From positions 230,521 through 294,520 of the forward strand of contig NW_017803002.1 in assembly GCF_001625305.1 (NCBI RefSeq): a stretch of DNA of 64,000 nt, in the 5' to 3' direction. This stretch comes from Branchiostoma belcheri (Eukaryota > Chordata > Leptocardii > Amphioxiformes > Branchiostomatidae). The notes under the pieces are model-generated. The model was not told the origin of the DNA. It was given only the letters and a program-made list of their open reading frames with translations, and did no database searches. Shown one piece after another: positions 31,033-41,889 of this stretch (its first letter is position 1; each line of letters begins with the position of its first letter). The position numbers and the translations under genes were made by a program.

Positions 31033-32970
31033 TTATGGAGCAGGTCGGATTTTCATCTCCGTGCGCTTCAGGGAATAGTGGTAACCCTTCCAGTGCGCCC
31101 AGATGACGCCGTTGTATTCATCCCCCCCGATGGGACCCAGGCGGTACAGGCCGTTCAGGTTGGAGCGGTGGCAATTACCGTACCACCACGCACCATCGTT
31201 AGCCTGCGCACAGCTGATAGAGTAGTCATCGTTATCTCTGTCCTTGGTACTGAATGGGCGCCCATCGTGGATCACAAGGCTGTCTCCTGTGAAGAAAAAG
31301 AGACAAAGACATACCGAGAACAACTCCAAACATAAATAGGTTAACCTGCTGGGCTAGAGGCCTGTTATTTGCATCCAATAGGATAAGGGACTCTATGGCC
31401 ATCTGGGCAACCAGTTAAAGAATAAATTAGAAGTAGGGGTGTGTAAGATTCTTTTTAGAGTGCACATAGTAGCTAGGACAAGAAGGGTTAAAACTCGTAG
31501 CAATGTGTGTGTCCACCTTGAAGCATATCAAAACGACACACTCAGCAGCCTTACCTGCAGTACCACTATTATAAGTCCCGATGTAGAGTTTGTAGTTCTG
31601 GGATTCAGGTGAGATGGCAAATGTGTCGTAAGCGGCGTACCGCGTCTCTCCCTCCACATCCTCCATATCCACCCTGAGCTGGTAGACTTTCTGCACAGCC
31701 AGGCGGTACAAGTTGTCATTCCCCAGCCAGAATTCGCCGTTTAGGTTGGAAGGGAAGCCGGTCTTGTAGTCCGCCCAGCTCCGGTAGAAGTCCACGGTTC
31801 CGTCTTGGCGTTTCTGGAACAACTTCAAGGGCAAGAAAAAAAGTCAACACGCTGATACTAAAAGAAAAAGGAGCAATATTTCATATCACAGTCAGACAAT
31901 GATATGCACTGTTGCAGCCGAATCTCGCATGTAGATTAGTGGAATGACTTAGATTAGTTATTAGTGGAATGACGTAGATTAGTAGATTAGTGGAAAGACT
32001 TACCGTCCAGCCGCCTCCGTCCGTGTCCATATCACAGAAGACGTTGAAGCCGCCCATGTTGTCCCGTGGATAAACCATGTACACGCCGCTGGGCGTGGTC
32101 TCGTCGTTGTCAAGGATGTCCTGACAGTCCTGGGGCCTGTCAGCTTCTGTGTCGTTAGCGTTACCTGAGGTGGAGAGTACAGTACACATAGATATCCTCA
32201 CGGTCAAGACATAGTCTTTCGACGCGAGAACATGTGGCGTCGTGTGGTGTAGTGGTACATGTACATCACACGACGGGTTCGATTCCGGGTCGTACCCGAA
32301 CATGCGCCCGGCCCCGACGTTGTACCCTTGGGAAAGTACTTTACACGACTTTCCTCACTTCACTCAGGTCGAAATGAGTATTTGGCTTCGGTTAGGGACG
32401 TCTTATCGGATGGGACGTTAACATGGAGGTCCCGTGTTTGAGGAGAGACACACCTCAAGCACGTTAAGCCTCGTAACCCCTGCTTCCCCTATTGTGTCAG
32501 TTAGTCCTCACTACTTGTGAGAAATTGGGCTGGTCTCAATCATGATGTTTCTGACTCAGGGAGAAGAGTTACTGTTACAGTTCTACTCGGTAACCCGTAA
32601 CCCAGGTGAGTGGTCATACCATTCAGGTGGTTAACCAACCTTGAAGTGGCCTAACGGCCGTGTTACGTGGCGACCACTAAGTAAAAAAAAACATCTAATA
32701 GGTAAACTGTTGATGTGTTAAAGACATATTATGAAACTAGTACGTTGTCTTACCTTTAGGGCAATCGGCTATCTTCTGTGAGAGTTGGTTCATGGCGATT
32801 TTCATCTGCTCCAACTCTGCTTTCAGCGCGTTCTCGCTCCCACAATTACAACTACAAACCGGACTACAAACACATTTCTCGTCGGACGGTGGTCTACAGA
32901 CAGACTGGGCAGAGCACAGGAACACAAACGTCACAAGGAACGTTAAGAGACAGGGAAAAGGCGACGCCAT
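31033..32970 (-). CDS. Secreted fibrinogen-related protein (ficolin/tenascin-like FReD)
   Basis: Four exons, 32754-32970, 32004-32164, 31555-31822 and 31033-31286, close in phase and encode 299 residues ending IRPAP. ATG at 32970 is in the context AGCGCCATGG. Order: signal peptide (about 1-22), a cysteine-rich linker (CVCSPVCSCNC, 33-43), a short amphipathic coiled coil (about 46-68), then a complete fibrinogen-like domain (about 83-299). The domain has the first disulfide cysteines (86, 116), GGGWT, FYRSWADYK, a calcium-site-type DRDNDD (231-236), the C241/C254 pair and the ligand-site signature WWYGNCHRSNLNG. Such proteins oligomerise through the coiled coil and often bind acetylated or other microbial sugars; that role is inferred. 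It lies between the two copies of the segmental duplication. Confidence 0.93.
32231..32440 (+). mobile_element. tRNA-derived SINE, diverged variant
   Basis: tRNA-like head (GGTGTAGTGG and GGTTCGATTCCGGG) followed by the SINE body motif CTTGGGAAAGTACTTTACACGACTTTCC. It lies in the first intron of the fibrinogen-related gene. Confidence 0.65.
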
Positions 32971-33166
32971 GGCGCTAAAATGCTTCCTTGTAGGCCAAAC
33001 AACACTGTCAACTGTGGATAAGTCGACAAGGAAGTGTTCCAGTTGAAGTGTTATTGTTTTTGTTTTGGTCCTTCTGGGGGGTCACCCGAAAGGTTTGTTT
33101 ACTTTTCGCGCAGCCCACAATGCACTGTAGGGGTAAATTTACAGTTGGACATGTACAATCACGGAG

Positions 33167-33180
33167 TATATATATATATA
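33167..33180 (-). promoter_or_regulatory. Possible TATA box of the fibrinogen-related gene
   Basis: An alternating TATATATATATATA run about 200 bp upstream of the ATG at 32970. It may be only a microsatellite. Confidence 0.3.
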
Positions 33181-33329
33181 GACGAGCCAAACAAAAGCAT
33201 AACGTTTTGAAATCCAAGGTTTTATGTAGAAGAATAAAATAGAACGTCATTTTGCTGATAATTCAAGGAGTTCACCTATCAATAACGTTACTGTAATTAT
33301 ACAGACAAAAAATTACATGTACGTGGACC

Positions 33330-33507
33330 TATCCATTATCCACTGCCGTCAAAGAAGAAGTCAAACCTCATAATAGCTAGCGTAGTACAAGTAGAAGTTT
33401 TTTCAGACAGTTGTTGTCTGTCTTCTATTATTGTATTGCACTGAGTAGTATACTTGATTGTAAAAGCAACTAGCCTTCGGGCATGATTTTGTGAATAAAG
33501 TTTCTTA
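33330..33507 (+). mobile_element. LINE 3' tail (fragment)
   Basis: Inverse match of 12485-12660, ending AATAAAGTTTC right before copy B of the duplication. Confidence 0.55.
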
Positions 33508-34044
33508 TTAACAATACTTCTGGTGAGGGAAGTATTGGTTTTTAGGTGGCATGCAGGGAAATTTGTATGTATCCTGGCCTTTTTCTGGTTGTATTTTACA
33601 GATTACACGTAGGTCATTACATGGTTTAAAATATCCCCTCTAGTGTACAAGTCAAGTGTTTTATAATGTAATCTGATCGTCATGGCGTTATTGGAGGCCA
33701 AATGATGCAGATGTTTCTTCCATAGTAATTTAAAGTATCAAAGTAAAATAATTGGACACCCCTCTGCAACATGGGTGTGATAGTCTAGCATTTAAGAACT
33801 ATTGTCAGTCATACATGTATGGATTAATTAAAGATTATACAACTTTTTCAGATTAAAGTGGGGGTGAGCAGGTCCCGATAGCATTCTGCTTTTGGTTGTG
33901 TTTGTTAAATGTTTGCATCTATAACTCTGAATCTCATGGATGTACTTAGTATATTGAGTTTTGAGGTTTCAAAGAAACGTGGTGATTTGGGCATTTTCAG
34001 ATCATGTATGTAAAGAGATTTCGACACCCCCATGTTGTATGTAA

Positions 34045-34393
34045 GGCCACACCAATTAGATTTCTTGTTTCTCGGATCTTTTCAGAAAGAATATGAAGGG
34101 ACAGGGCAAAAAAAAAAATGGCAAAAAATGTTACAAAATGAGCCATGCAGTACACATACCAGGCTGGTTTATAATGAAAACAATATAAGTTGAAGTTTTG
34201 ATGAATCAAAATTGCATTGTTACTTTGAAAAACTGTAACAACTAGGAAGAAAAGGACTTTCTTCAACCGTTGGGGCCAAAATATGTCTTTCATTGAGCAT
34301 TTTGCAGTTGATTTAGACCCCCCCCCCTTTTTTGCAAATCAGAAAAACTGGACAGGGCAAATCCGAGAAACAACAAGTTAAATTGGTGTGGCC
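34045..34393. mobile_element. Harbinger-like MITE in copy B
   Basis: GGCCACACCAATTAGA and its inverse with exact TAA duplications (34042-34044, 34394-34396). Copy A shows the empty site GTATGTAATGTGG near 27361. Confidence 0.9.
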
Positions 34394-34429
34394 TAATGTG
34401 GTATCGTCTTTGTCTGTTTTCCCTTCCAG

Positions 34430-34462
34430 AGTTTACAGAAGAGACAGAAGCCCCAGCAGTAG
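34430..34462 (+). pseudogene. Duplicated terminal exon of the Schlafen-like gene
   Basis: Acceptor CCCTTCCAG followed by the same 33 coding bases as 27405-27437, without change, ending TAG. The other exons are not duplicated. It could serve as an alternative last exon, or be inert. Confidence 0.7.
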
Positions 34463-34907
34463 TTCAACTCAGGAACTGTCACTACCTTGTTGATACATTG
34501 CACACCAGCCTCTTTTTATTGCCACTAGTAACATTACATGTAGTACATACATACAACTATTGTGTAAAGCAAATGTGCAGTAGATTTAAATGTTCACAGT
34601 GCTTTTAAGGTTAAATTTGTTACCTCTCATCACAACTTACCATCATTTCATCAATTTCAAATTTGATCTACAGACTCAAATGTATCATGAACTTAATGAA
34701 TTTACACTACAAAATCAGGAACCATGTAGGTAAACACTGGTATACCAACATGTCGGCAGAAGTAACTGTGCCTGCGCAAAACCTGATTTTTCACGTTATT
34801 TTGTTGGACGTTTGGTCCACATTTCCCATTGTACACAATATCTGCCCCGGCAACATTTGAAAAGTATAGATGGGATGTCATCCTTAAATACTTGGATATG
34901 ACCTTAA

Positions 34908-35256
34908 AGGCATCCAATGCGATTTCAGAGCAGCAAAACTGGAAATATTCTGAGCAAGACAAACGTTTGACACATACTACTTCACAGCACATTTCAATCA
35001 GTATTTGATACTTTGGGCTATTAAAACTGCAGGAACAAGCCCCAAGATGAGTCCTTTATTTTATGGGTGGTGTCCTAAAAATCAGCCCAGGGCCCTTCCA
35101 GTAACCATTTTCCGTCAGAAATTTGGGTAGTTTTTTCTCAATGTGAGTCACAATACATTTGAATAGTGCTGTTTCAACTCAGTATGTAGATAAGTGACTA
35201 GAATAATGACTTTGAAAAAGCGGGTTTCAAAGCCCTAAAAACTGCACTGGATGCCT
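34908..35256. mobile_element. piggyBac-like MITE (TTAA target)
   Basis: AGGCATCCAATGC and GCACTGGATGCCT bracket 349 bp; TTAA is present on both sides (34904-34907, 35257-35260). Copy A has a single TTAA at the same position (GACCTTAAACAAG, near 29462). TTAA duplication is characteristic of piggyBac. Confidence 0.85.
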
Positions 35257-35869
35257 TTAAACAAGATGCTCTATCACAGTGCTATGCAAACTACATTACA
35301 GGTTTTGCACAATTACAAGCACAGTATGCTCTGCCGATATGCTAATATACTACATGTACTTTGACATCTTGATTCAAAACATGTTTTATATGTATTATAG
35401 AAATGCCTTGCTCCAGTGCTAACAATGAATTAAAATATCAGTGATTATCTTTAAAGTTGATCAATAGTGATCACTACTGTTACTAACTTCCCAGAAGGGA
35501 ATACGTAGTAATGTTGCAATACTTGCAATAAGTGTAAATAAAACAAGCTATTAAACACACACTGTGTTATCTTGAGATTTCATCTGGGTTGCTAGAAGTA
35601 ATTATGAAGCAAATTTAAACTGTAATTTCCAACACAAAAACTGGACTTGGCCATCTGCAATAGGGAATTGCAACCGCAATCAATAAAGACGGGGGGCGCC
35701 ACAGACTACAATCCACTTCTCACCGACTCACGTGCGTCATCTGCATAAGGTGACGTCACTGAAGCGATAGTTTATTTCTTAGAGTTCTGCTGTACAGTTG
35801 CTGGCCCAATCTTTTGTGATGGAAATTACAGTTTAAAATTAATAAATACATGATCTTTAACCTTATCTT

Positions 35870-36232
35870 GAAAGTTCATCTGTGTTTGTAGAAATCATTA
35901 TGAAGCAAGTTTAAACTGCAACTTCCAACACAAGAAATTGAACTCACCCAAATTTTCAACTGTACAACTCCAGTCTTTGTCAAGGAATAAGCAATCCACC
36001 GCCATCTACATCAGGGCATTACAACCATCCCTCAACAGAGACGGGGGGCGCCACAGACTTTCTGCAACCTATGATCCACTGCTCACGGAGTCACGTGTGT
36101 TATCTGCGTGACGTCCCGGAAGCGGTGGATTGCTCATTCCTTGACAAAGACTGGAGTTGTACAGTCGAAAATTTTGGCGAGTCCAATTTTTTGTGTGTGT
36201 TGGAAATTACAGTTTAAACTTTCTTCATAACG
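35870..36232. repeat. Long inverted repeat next to the IL-17 stop codon
   Basis: Arms such as CAACTGTACAACTCCAGTC and its inverse, with CCTTGACAAAGACTGGAG-type hairpins followed by CGAAAATTT. Ends about 30 bp past the stop codon of the IL-17 gene, so it probably lies in its 3' UTR or just beyond. A smaller relative is at 47768-47965. Confidence 0.7.
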
Positions 36233-36262
36233 GTCTGTAACGTCTGTAGTTTCTCTGACTTC

Positions 36263-39094
36263 CTATCCCACCACACCTTGGCGAGGCACAGCGCAGGTGC
36301 AGCCGACCTTGACCTTGATGTCCTTGGCCCTGTACTTGACCCTGCCGTTGGAGTCACACCCCCGGCGGTAGAGAACCCTGACCGTGTACGTGAGTGGCAC
36401 GCTGAGAAGTTTAGTGTCCTCCACTCCCTCGTGAACATTGATGCAGCCGTAACACAGGCACCTGGCCTGGGGGATAGCTGGAAAAGATCGTGCTTCTTTT
36501 TATTAAATGCATAAGGCCACGCCAATTTAATTTTTTCGGATAGCCCTGTCCATTTTTTTCTGATTTGCAAAAAAAATTGGTTGTAAAGTAAACGCAAAAT
36601 GCTCAATGAAAGACATACTTCGGCCCTAACGGTTGACAAAAACCCTTTTCTTCCTAGTTTTTCAAAATTAGAAATTCAAATTGATTGAGTCAAGATTTTA
36701 AAATGTAGTAATCTTGTTTTTTCGGCCCGCTTGTTTTTTTTTTTCGCCCGCTCGCATTAGATTTGTAATCTGCGAAGGATGTCATCCTTAAAATTTACTT
36801 GTTGTGGCCTTAAGTTTAATATCGTCTGATGATCCAGGAAACGCACGTGGGACTTCCCTTCTCATCACGTGAACGTCACGTGAACAGGTGAGAGAGAGAT
36901 GGAATAGCCTTGGTAAAAACTCACTCTTACTGCACCCCGAAACTATGAGTCAGGTGACAATTTTCAGTAACTTTCTCCCGTTAGTTTTTTTTTGGGGGGG
37001 GGGGGGAGTTGAATAACAATTGAATAAGATTTGGAGTCTGCGGAGGATGTCATCCATAAAATCTACATGCTGTGGCCTTACTTACTTGTGGGAAACCTGT
37101 CCGGGTCGTGGTCTATGATATAGTCCCACGGTGCAGTCGCCCGCTCGTTCAGCTGCTGCCACTTCGCGATGACACTGGAGTTGGCTACGGGACAGGTGAC
37201 CTCCGACCCCGCGTCCTTGGCCTGTGCCAGCCCCTCCAGGTGAGCGGACTTGGACCCGCCCAACTTCCGCCACTTCTGTTTGTCCTTCAGGTCAGAAGCG
37301 CACCCTAGCGGTTTTCCCCCGCCTCGCCGCCTGCCTCTTCCTCTTCGTCCTGCGGCTGACGTGTTCTCCAACATCACCATGGTAACCGCCAGGAACAACA
37401 GGAGCACGACAACCTTCAGGACGCGGGTAAACAAACAAACAAATAAACAACAACAAAAATACAAACCGTACCATTCTATTGAAACAAAACCACAGTCTAT
37501 AACTTACTAAGTCCCTGCACACGAATTAATATTTGTACATTTAGCTAGGAATCAGGACTGTTGCATGAACATTTTCGTACATATAAATGTCAGCGTAGAG
37601 ACCAACAAATTAAATTGGCGTAGCCTAATGTCTGTTTGTATCTAAGAATAAATAAGGCTCAACGTTAATTAAATTACTATGGGTTGAATCTGAAAACAAA
37701 CAGAGAATGATTTTTTTTAAATATGTGGTTTGTAACGTTACAGAGGTAACGCTATACTGATGCTGTAACGTTACAAACCACATGTTTCATGTTGAAAAGA
37801 ACACAAAAACTTCATTCTCTATTTGTTGTCAGATTCGGCCCATAGTAATTTGATTAATGTTGAGCATAAAATGCCCCAACACCTCAAAACACAGTGAAAA
37901 ACAAGCTGTTTAACGTCAACAGGATCATTCCGATGCCTTCTAATCCTATGCAAATGAAGGTTACACCCTTATTTTCGCATTGCATTCTGGGGATGGGAAA
38001 CTGGTAAATAGGGTTTGCCAGTTCGTCACGACTTACAATTAATGTATTATCGTGACGCAAACTTCCCATGGTCACTCATTAAATATTTATAAGCCTGTCA
38101 CTGTGCGCTTTCATGAGCATAAAGTAAAAAAGGCGGGCTGGAAATATTATCTTTCAAATTCTTCACGCCTTACAATGTGATATTGCGACATAAGTTACCA
38201 TGTTATTCAAAATATTTTTATGACACGTGTGCGCTCAACAAATAATATTTTCGGAGTTAACATGTACATATACATGTAATAGAAATAAACTAAAAAGCAA
38301 CTTTCCCATTCAATATATATGCATATCATACATCAGACCTGTGCACTTTTTAACGTTTTTTATGTACATAATTATATATGTGCAAGAAATGAACAAAATA
38401 ATACAAACGTAACCTACCATGTGCGCTTTATCACAAATTTTCCGCCTTCTATATATAACATTACGTTACATTATTGAAAATTTCGCAAAAGAGAAATAGA
38501 AACAAAATCCTCGGCACTGTTCACATTCCCCTCACATGAACATTGAAAACTAACCTACAGTGTGTGTCACTGGAAGACAGAAGAAAGATGTCCAGACTAT
38601 GCATGATGTACAAAATGACTAATAAACTGGTGGACGTACCTACTACTAAGTACCTAATACCAGTACAGAAGAGAACAAGAAATAGCCATGCCTTCAAGTA
38701 CCAGAGTTATCAACCAAGGATTGAGGTGTTCAAGAATTCATTATTTCCTAGAAGTATCGCAGAGTGGAACTCACTGTCACCAAGTACAGTAGGGGCATTG
38801 TCATTAGATAGCTTTAAACAGTGTCTAGAGTTAGATGTTCAAGGGTTAGGTGTGACAAGTCGATCGGTGTAATGTAGCCATCTGCCGCCGCGCCACGTGC
38901 CTGCGAAGCTGGTGTGTTACGCCGAAAGGCGGTTATACCGGCTATATATATACAGTTACAGAAGCTGGTGTGTTACGCCGAAGGGCGGTTATACCGGCTA
39001 TACAGGTATAGAAGCTGGTGTGTCACGCCGAAAGGCGGTTCTACCGGCTATACCGATACAGATAGAGATTAAAATTTTATCTCACCTTTTCCAT
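36263..39094 (-). CDS. Interleukin-17 family cytokine, gene A
   Basis: Exons 36263-36477 and 37086-37413 join in phase. A 9-bp first coding exon (MEK) at 39086-39094 fits with donor GTGAGA and completes a signal peptide (MEKVVVLLLFLAVTMVM); a TATA box lies about 80 bp upstream of it. The product is 183 residues. After the signal comes a basic stretch (GRRGRGRRRGGGK, 25-37), then the IL-17 cystine-knot region: TCP (76-78), APWDY (97-101), DRFPT (108-112), CLCYGC (119-124), a VPLTYTVRVLYRRGC strand with Cys153, and the terminal VGCTC (170-174). There is one N-glycosylation sequon (NSS, 81-83). IL-17s are secreted dimers that activate NF-kappaB through SEFIR receptors. Exons 2 and 3 are sure; exon 1 is tentative. 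Confidence 0.9.
36515..36809. mobile_element. Harbinger-like MITE in the second IL-17A intron
   Basis: GGCCACGCCAATTTAA and TTGTTGTGGCC ends from two different subfamilies, flanked by TAA and TTA. It starts 37 bp after the acceptor of exon 3 in plus coordinates. Confidence 0.6.
36810..37026. repeat. Left arm of an inverted repeat around IL-17A exons 1-2
   Basis: About 210 bp that recurs inverted at 39191-39399. It holds CACGTG and TCACGTGA boxes, GGGACTTCCC (near 36850) and ATGAGTCA (near 36945). Confidence 0.85.
37027..37077. mobile_element. Harbinger-like MITE end abutting a splice donor
   Basis: The terminus GCTGTGGCC followed by TTA ends just after the donor of IL-17A exon 2 (GTAAG, TAA, GGCC on the minus strand). 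The rest of the element is missing or merged with the inverted-repeat arm. Confidence 0.6.
37649..37867. repeat. Long hairpin in IL-17A intron 1
   Basis: Arms around GGCTCAACGTTAATTAAATT and TGTGGTTTGTAACGTTACA pair with their inverses after a loop of about 20 bp. Probably a foldback-type MITE. Confidence 0.7.
38520..39070 (+). mobile_element. LINE 3' end with minisatellite tail
   Basis: An open frame (38543-38869) encodes a LINE C-terminus: RRKMSRLCMMYK, then the RTRNSHAFKYQ and FPRSIAEWNSLSPSTVGALS segments found after the reverse transcriptase of CR1/L2/Jockey-type elements. It is followed by three tandem units of about 50 bp (GAAGCTGGTGTGTTACGCCG...) that end GATACAGAT. It ends about 15 bp from the donor of the proposed IL-17A exon 1. 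Confidence 0.8.
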
Positions 39095-39175
39095 GCTGTA
39101 TGAGGTTCGTCTGTAGCAGACAGTTGTTTCTTTGTGGTTGGACGGTATCAGTTTGCCGGGCTGGCAATGTTAGTG

Positions 39176-39185
39176 TTTTTATATA
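39176..39185 (-). promoter_or_regulatory. TATA box of IL-17 gene A
   Basis: TATATAAAAA on the minus strand, about 80 bp upstream of the proposed ATG at 39094. This is a suitable distance for a short 5' UTR. Confidence 0.6.
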
Positions 39186-39190
39186 CATCC

Positions 39191-39399
39191 TTGTTCAATT
39201 GTTATTCAACCTCCCAAAAAAAACTCACGGGAGAAAGTTACTGAAAATTGCCGCCTGACTCATAGTTTCGGGGTGGAGTAAGAGTGAGTTTTTACCAAGG
39301 CTATTTCCATCTCACTCTCACCTGTTCACGTGACGTTCACGTGATGAGAAGGGAAGTCCCACGTGCGTTTCCTGGATCATCCGGCGATATTAAACTTAA
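39191..39399. promoter_or_regulatory. Right inverted-repeat arm, proximal upstream region of IL-17A
   Basis: Directly upstream of the TATA box. It contains TGACTCA (AP-1, 39256-39262), GGGAAGTCCC (kappaB consensus, 39351-39360), and CACGTG boxes within GTTCACGTGACGTTCACGTGA. Inverse of 36810-37026. Confidence 0.55.
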
Positions 39400-39759
39400 G
39401 GCTACAGCAATTTAATTTGTTGGTTCTCGGATTCGCCTCTTCATTATTTTCTGAATTGCAAAAAAAAAAAAAAAATTCTGGTTCTGAATGAATTCGAACT
39501 AAAAAAAATGCTCATATTTTGCCTTCAATAGTTGAGGAAAGTCCTTCTTCCTAGTTCTTAGTTTTTCTATCTCAATACAGTGGTTTCATTAGAAGTTCAA
39601 AATTCATTGTTTAAATGTTAACCCAGCCTTTTGTGTTGACTTCATGGCTCCTTTGGGGCTATAATAGATGCCTAAAGCTGTTTTTATTTTATTTATTTTT
39701 TCGCCCTGTCGCTTCAAATCTTTTCCTGGAAAAATCCGACAAATTAAATTGGTGTGGCC
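39400..39759. mobile_element. Harbinger-like MITE
   Basis: GGCTACAGCAATTTAATTTG at the left and AAATTAAATTGGTGTGGCC at the right, flanked by TAA and TTA. It borders the outer edge of the inverted-repeat arm. Confidence 0.7.
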
Positions 39760-40250
39760 TTAGCAGCAAAACCATTTAGCAAGCGGTAGAAAAAAATACA
39801 ACTAAATAATTCAAACCAGTTGTATACTAGAAAGACTGGGTAAAAGTTAAGATGAACGTCGTCTTTTAATGCATTATTAAATACAAAAAAGTTATAGTGC
39901 CCTATCCAGCTATGGTGGCAAAATATAGTTTACACGGTTCATTAATACTCTGAATGTAACTTTGCTTTATTTTTATACGAGAGGCATATTATGAAGTTTT
40001 TATGTGGAATTGAACCGTATTCATTTTACTGGTGTATGTATAATGTACTTCAACCAGAAAGATCTTACCTTTTTTATTTATTCATTCATTCATTCATTCA
40101 TTTATTCATTTATTTATACTTTCGGTCGGCCATTCATTCACTTGTTCATTCATTCATTCATCCATTCAAAACAATGAAGCGACAGAATTTTTTTCAAAAA
40201 GCGAATCGTTGGCCAAATGCTACCACCTACAAGTAGATGTTACAAAAGGT
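39760..40250. other. Non-coding with (TTCA)n microsatellite
   Basis: TTCATTCA-type repeats at about 40078-40170; nothing else recognised. Confidence 0.5.
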
Positions 40251-40251
40251 G

Positions 40252-40510
40252 TGGGGTCGTGTGGTGTAGCGGCATAGTGCTCGACTTGGAACCAAGAGGT
40301 CCCGGATTCGAGTCCTGACATGCCACCGATCTTGTGCCCTTGGGAAAGGCACTTTACATGACTTTTCTCACTTCGCTCAGGTGAAAATTAGTATTGTACA
40401 ATGAGTATTGTTGGTGGCGGCATTAATATAAGTTGAAAAAACTTGAGTGTTCCGTCACCACGTCTTGTGATTACATGTTGGAATAAAAAAAAAAAAAAAA
40501 AAAAAAAACA
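40252..40510 (+). mobile_element. tRNA-derived SINE with poly(A)
   Basis: Well preserved head (GTGGTGTAGCGGCATAGTG and GGATTCGAGTCC), body and a poly(A) tail of about 22 bp. Confidence 0.85.
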
Positions 40511-40809
40511 AATCCATACACAGCGGAAGTGACTTTGCGTGAGAACGATGTTTGTTCTCAGAGTTTCAGTTCTCTCTAACACGTACATCACGTGGCCTTT
40601 TCCCACAAATTACGGAAAAATCGTGATGTACAGAGAGCCGGTAACATATTTCCAAACGGAGGACAGTCATCGGTGGCCTATCCCCTCAGCATGGGGCCAA
40701 GGGCCTAAGTAAGTAAGTACTGGGGAGTACATGAGTAATCATAAGGGCACTTTTGGTGAAATTCCCATGAGAAGACTTCGTTGATCATGATTTGCATCTT
40801 TTGTAATGT

Positions 40810-41046
40810 TATTTTTTTTATCATTCCAATATGTAATCACAAGACGTGGTGGCGACACACTCAAGTTTTTATCAACTTTTATTAATGCCGCCACCAACAC
40901 AGGGGACAATACAATATTACTCATTTTCACCAGAAAGTCGTATAAAGTGTCTTTCCCAAGGGCACAAGGTCGGTGGCATGTCAGGACTCGAACCCGGGAC
41001 ATTTTGGTTCCGAGTCGAGCACACTGCCGCTGCGCCACACGACCCC
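40810..41046 (-). mobile_element. tRNA-derived SINE
   Basis: Minus-strand copy flanked by TGTAATGTTATT and TGCAATGTTATT, a target duplication of about 12 bp. Confidence 0.85.
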
Positions 41047-41049
41047 ACA

Positions 41050-41650
41050 TTGTGCAATGTTATTGTACAAGAAACAAAATCATGTCCTTTGTAAAATCAC
41101 ATTTCCTTCTGTTTATTAAAACACACCGTATCATCCATCATTATACTTTACGCTTTATGCATGGGAGTTACTCTGATATAATTTCATAGCAACATAATTG
41201 AAGATGTAGGTGACATTAGATACAAGGGCGATAAATAGAAAAATATCAACAACTATCTTACGACATACAATACATCGTATACCACATATATATATATAAA
41301 TATACGTCGGGCTATTTTTGAACTAGTATATTTTAAGGATATAGTATACAATGTATTGTATATTGTAAACAACATCATACAAACACTTTTGCTAAGTTTA
41401 ACGTCTTCCTTTTAGACAGTGAAAGTCAAATGTATCCACTTGTTTAAATGATTTCTTGATTTAATACTTGAATTGTTTTCTAATGAGTAGGAAAAGTGGG
41501 AAAGTGATATATTGAGATAGTTATTTACTTTGTTGTTGGCTTCTTCTTCGTGTCCGAAGATATATAATAACATATCATCATGAAAGATATCATCATAAAA
41601 TCTACAGCTAGAGACTAAAGGGATTTTGTTTTTGTAATGCGTTACATTGT
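41050..41650. other. AT-rich non-coding
   Basis: No repeat or exon seen; a (TA)n stretch lies near 41287. Confidence 0.4.
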
Positions 41651-41654
41651 CAGT

Positions 41655-41888
41655 ATTTTTTTTCCATTCCAACATGTAATCACAGCACACTCAAGTTTTT
41701 TTTAACTTATATTAATGCCGCCACCAACACGGGACAATACAATACTCATTTTCACCTGAGCGAAGTGAGGAAAGTCGTGTAAAGTGCCGTTCCCAAGGGC
41801 ACAAGATCGGTGGCATGTCAGGACTCGAACCCGGGATCTCTTGGTTCCGAGTCGAACACTCTGCCGCTACGCCACACGATCTCACATG
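41655..41888 (-). mobile_element. tRNA-derived SINE
   Basis: Minus-strand copy flanked by TGTCAGTATT on both sides. Confidence 0.85.
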
Positions 41889-41889
41889 T

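Larger units (their letters stand above)
33508..35690. repeat. Segmental duplication, copy B
   Basis: Direct copy of 26926-30172 with different insertions: a Harbinger-like MITE (34045-34393) and a piggyBac-like MITE (34908-35256). It includes a copy of the last Schlafen-like exon but no other exon of that gene. Confidence 0.85.

Noticed and set aside
37381-37464. IL-17A start at an upstream in-frame codon of the same exon
   Set aside because: That reading places CCCLFVCLFTR before the signal and includes the probable acceptor; a separate short first exon with a TATA box fits better.
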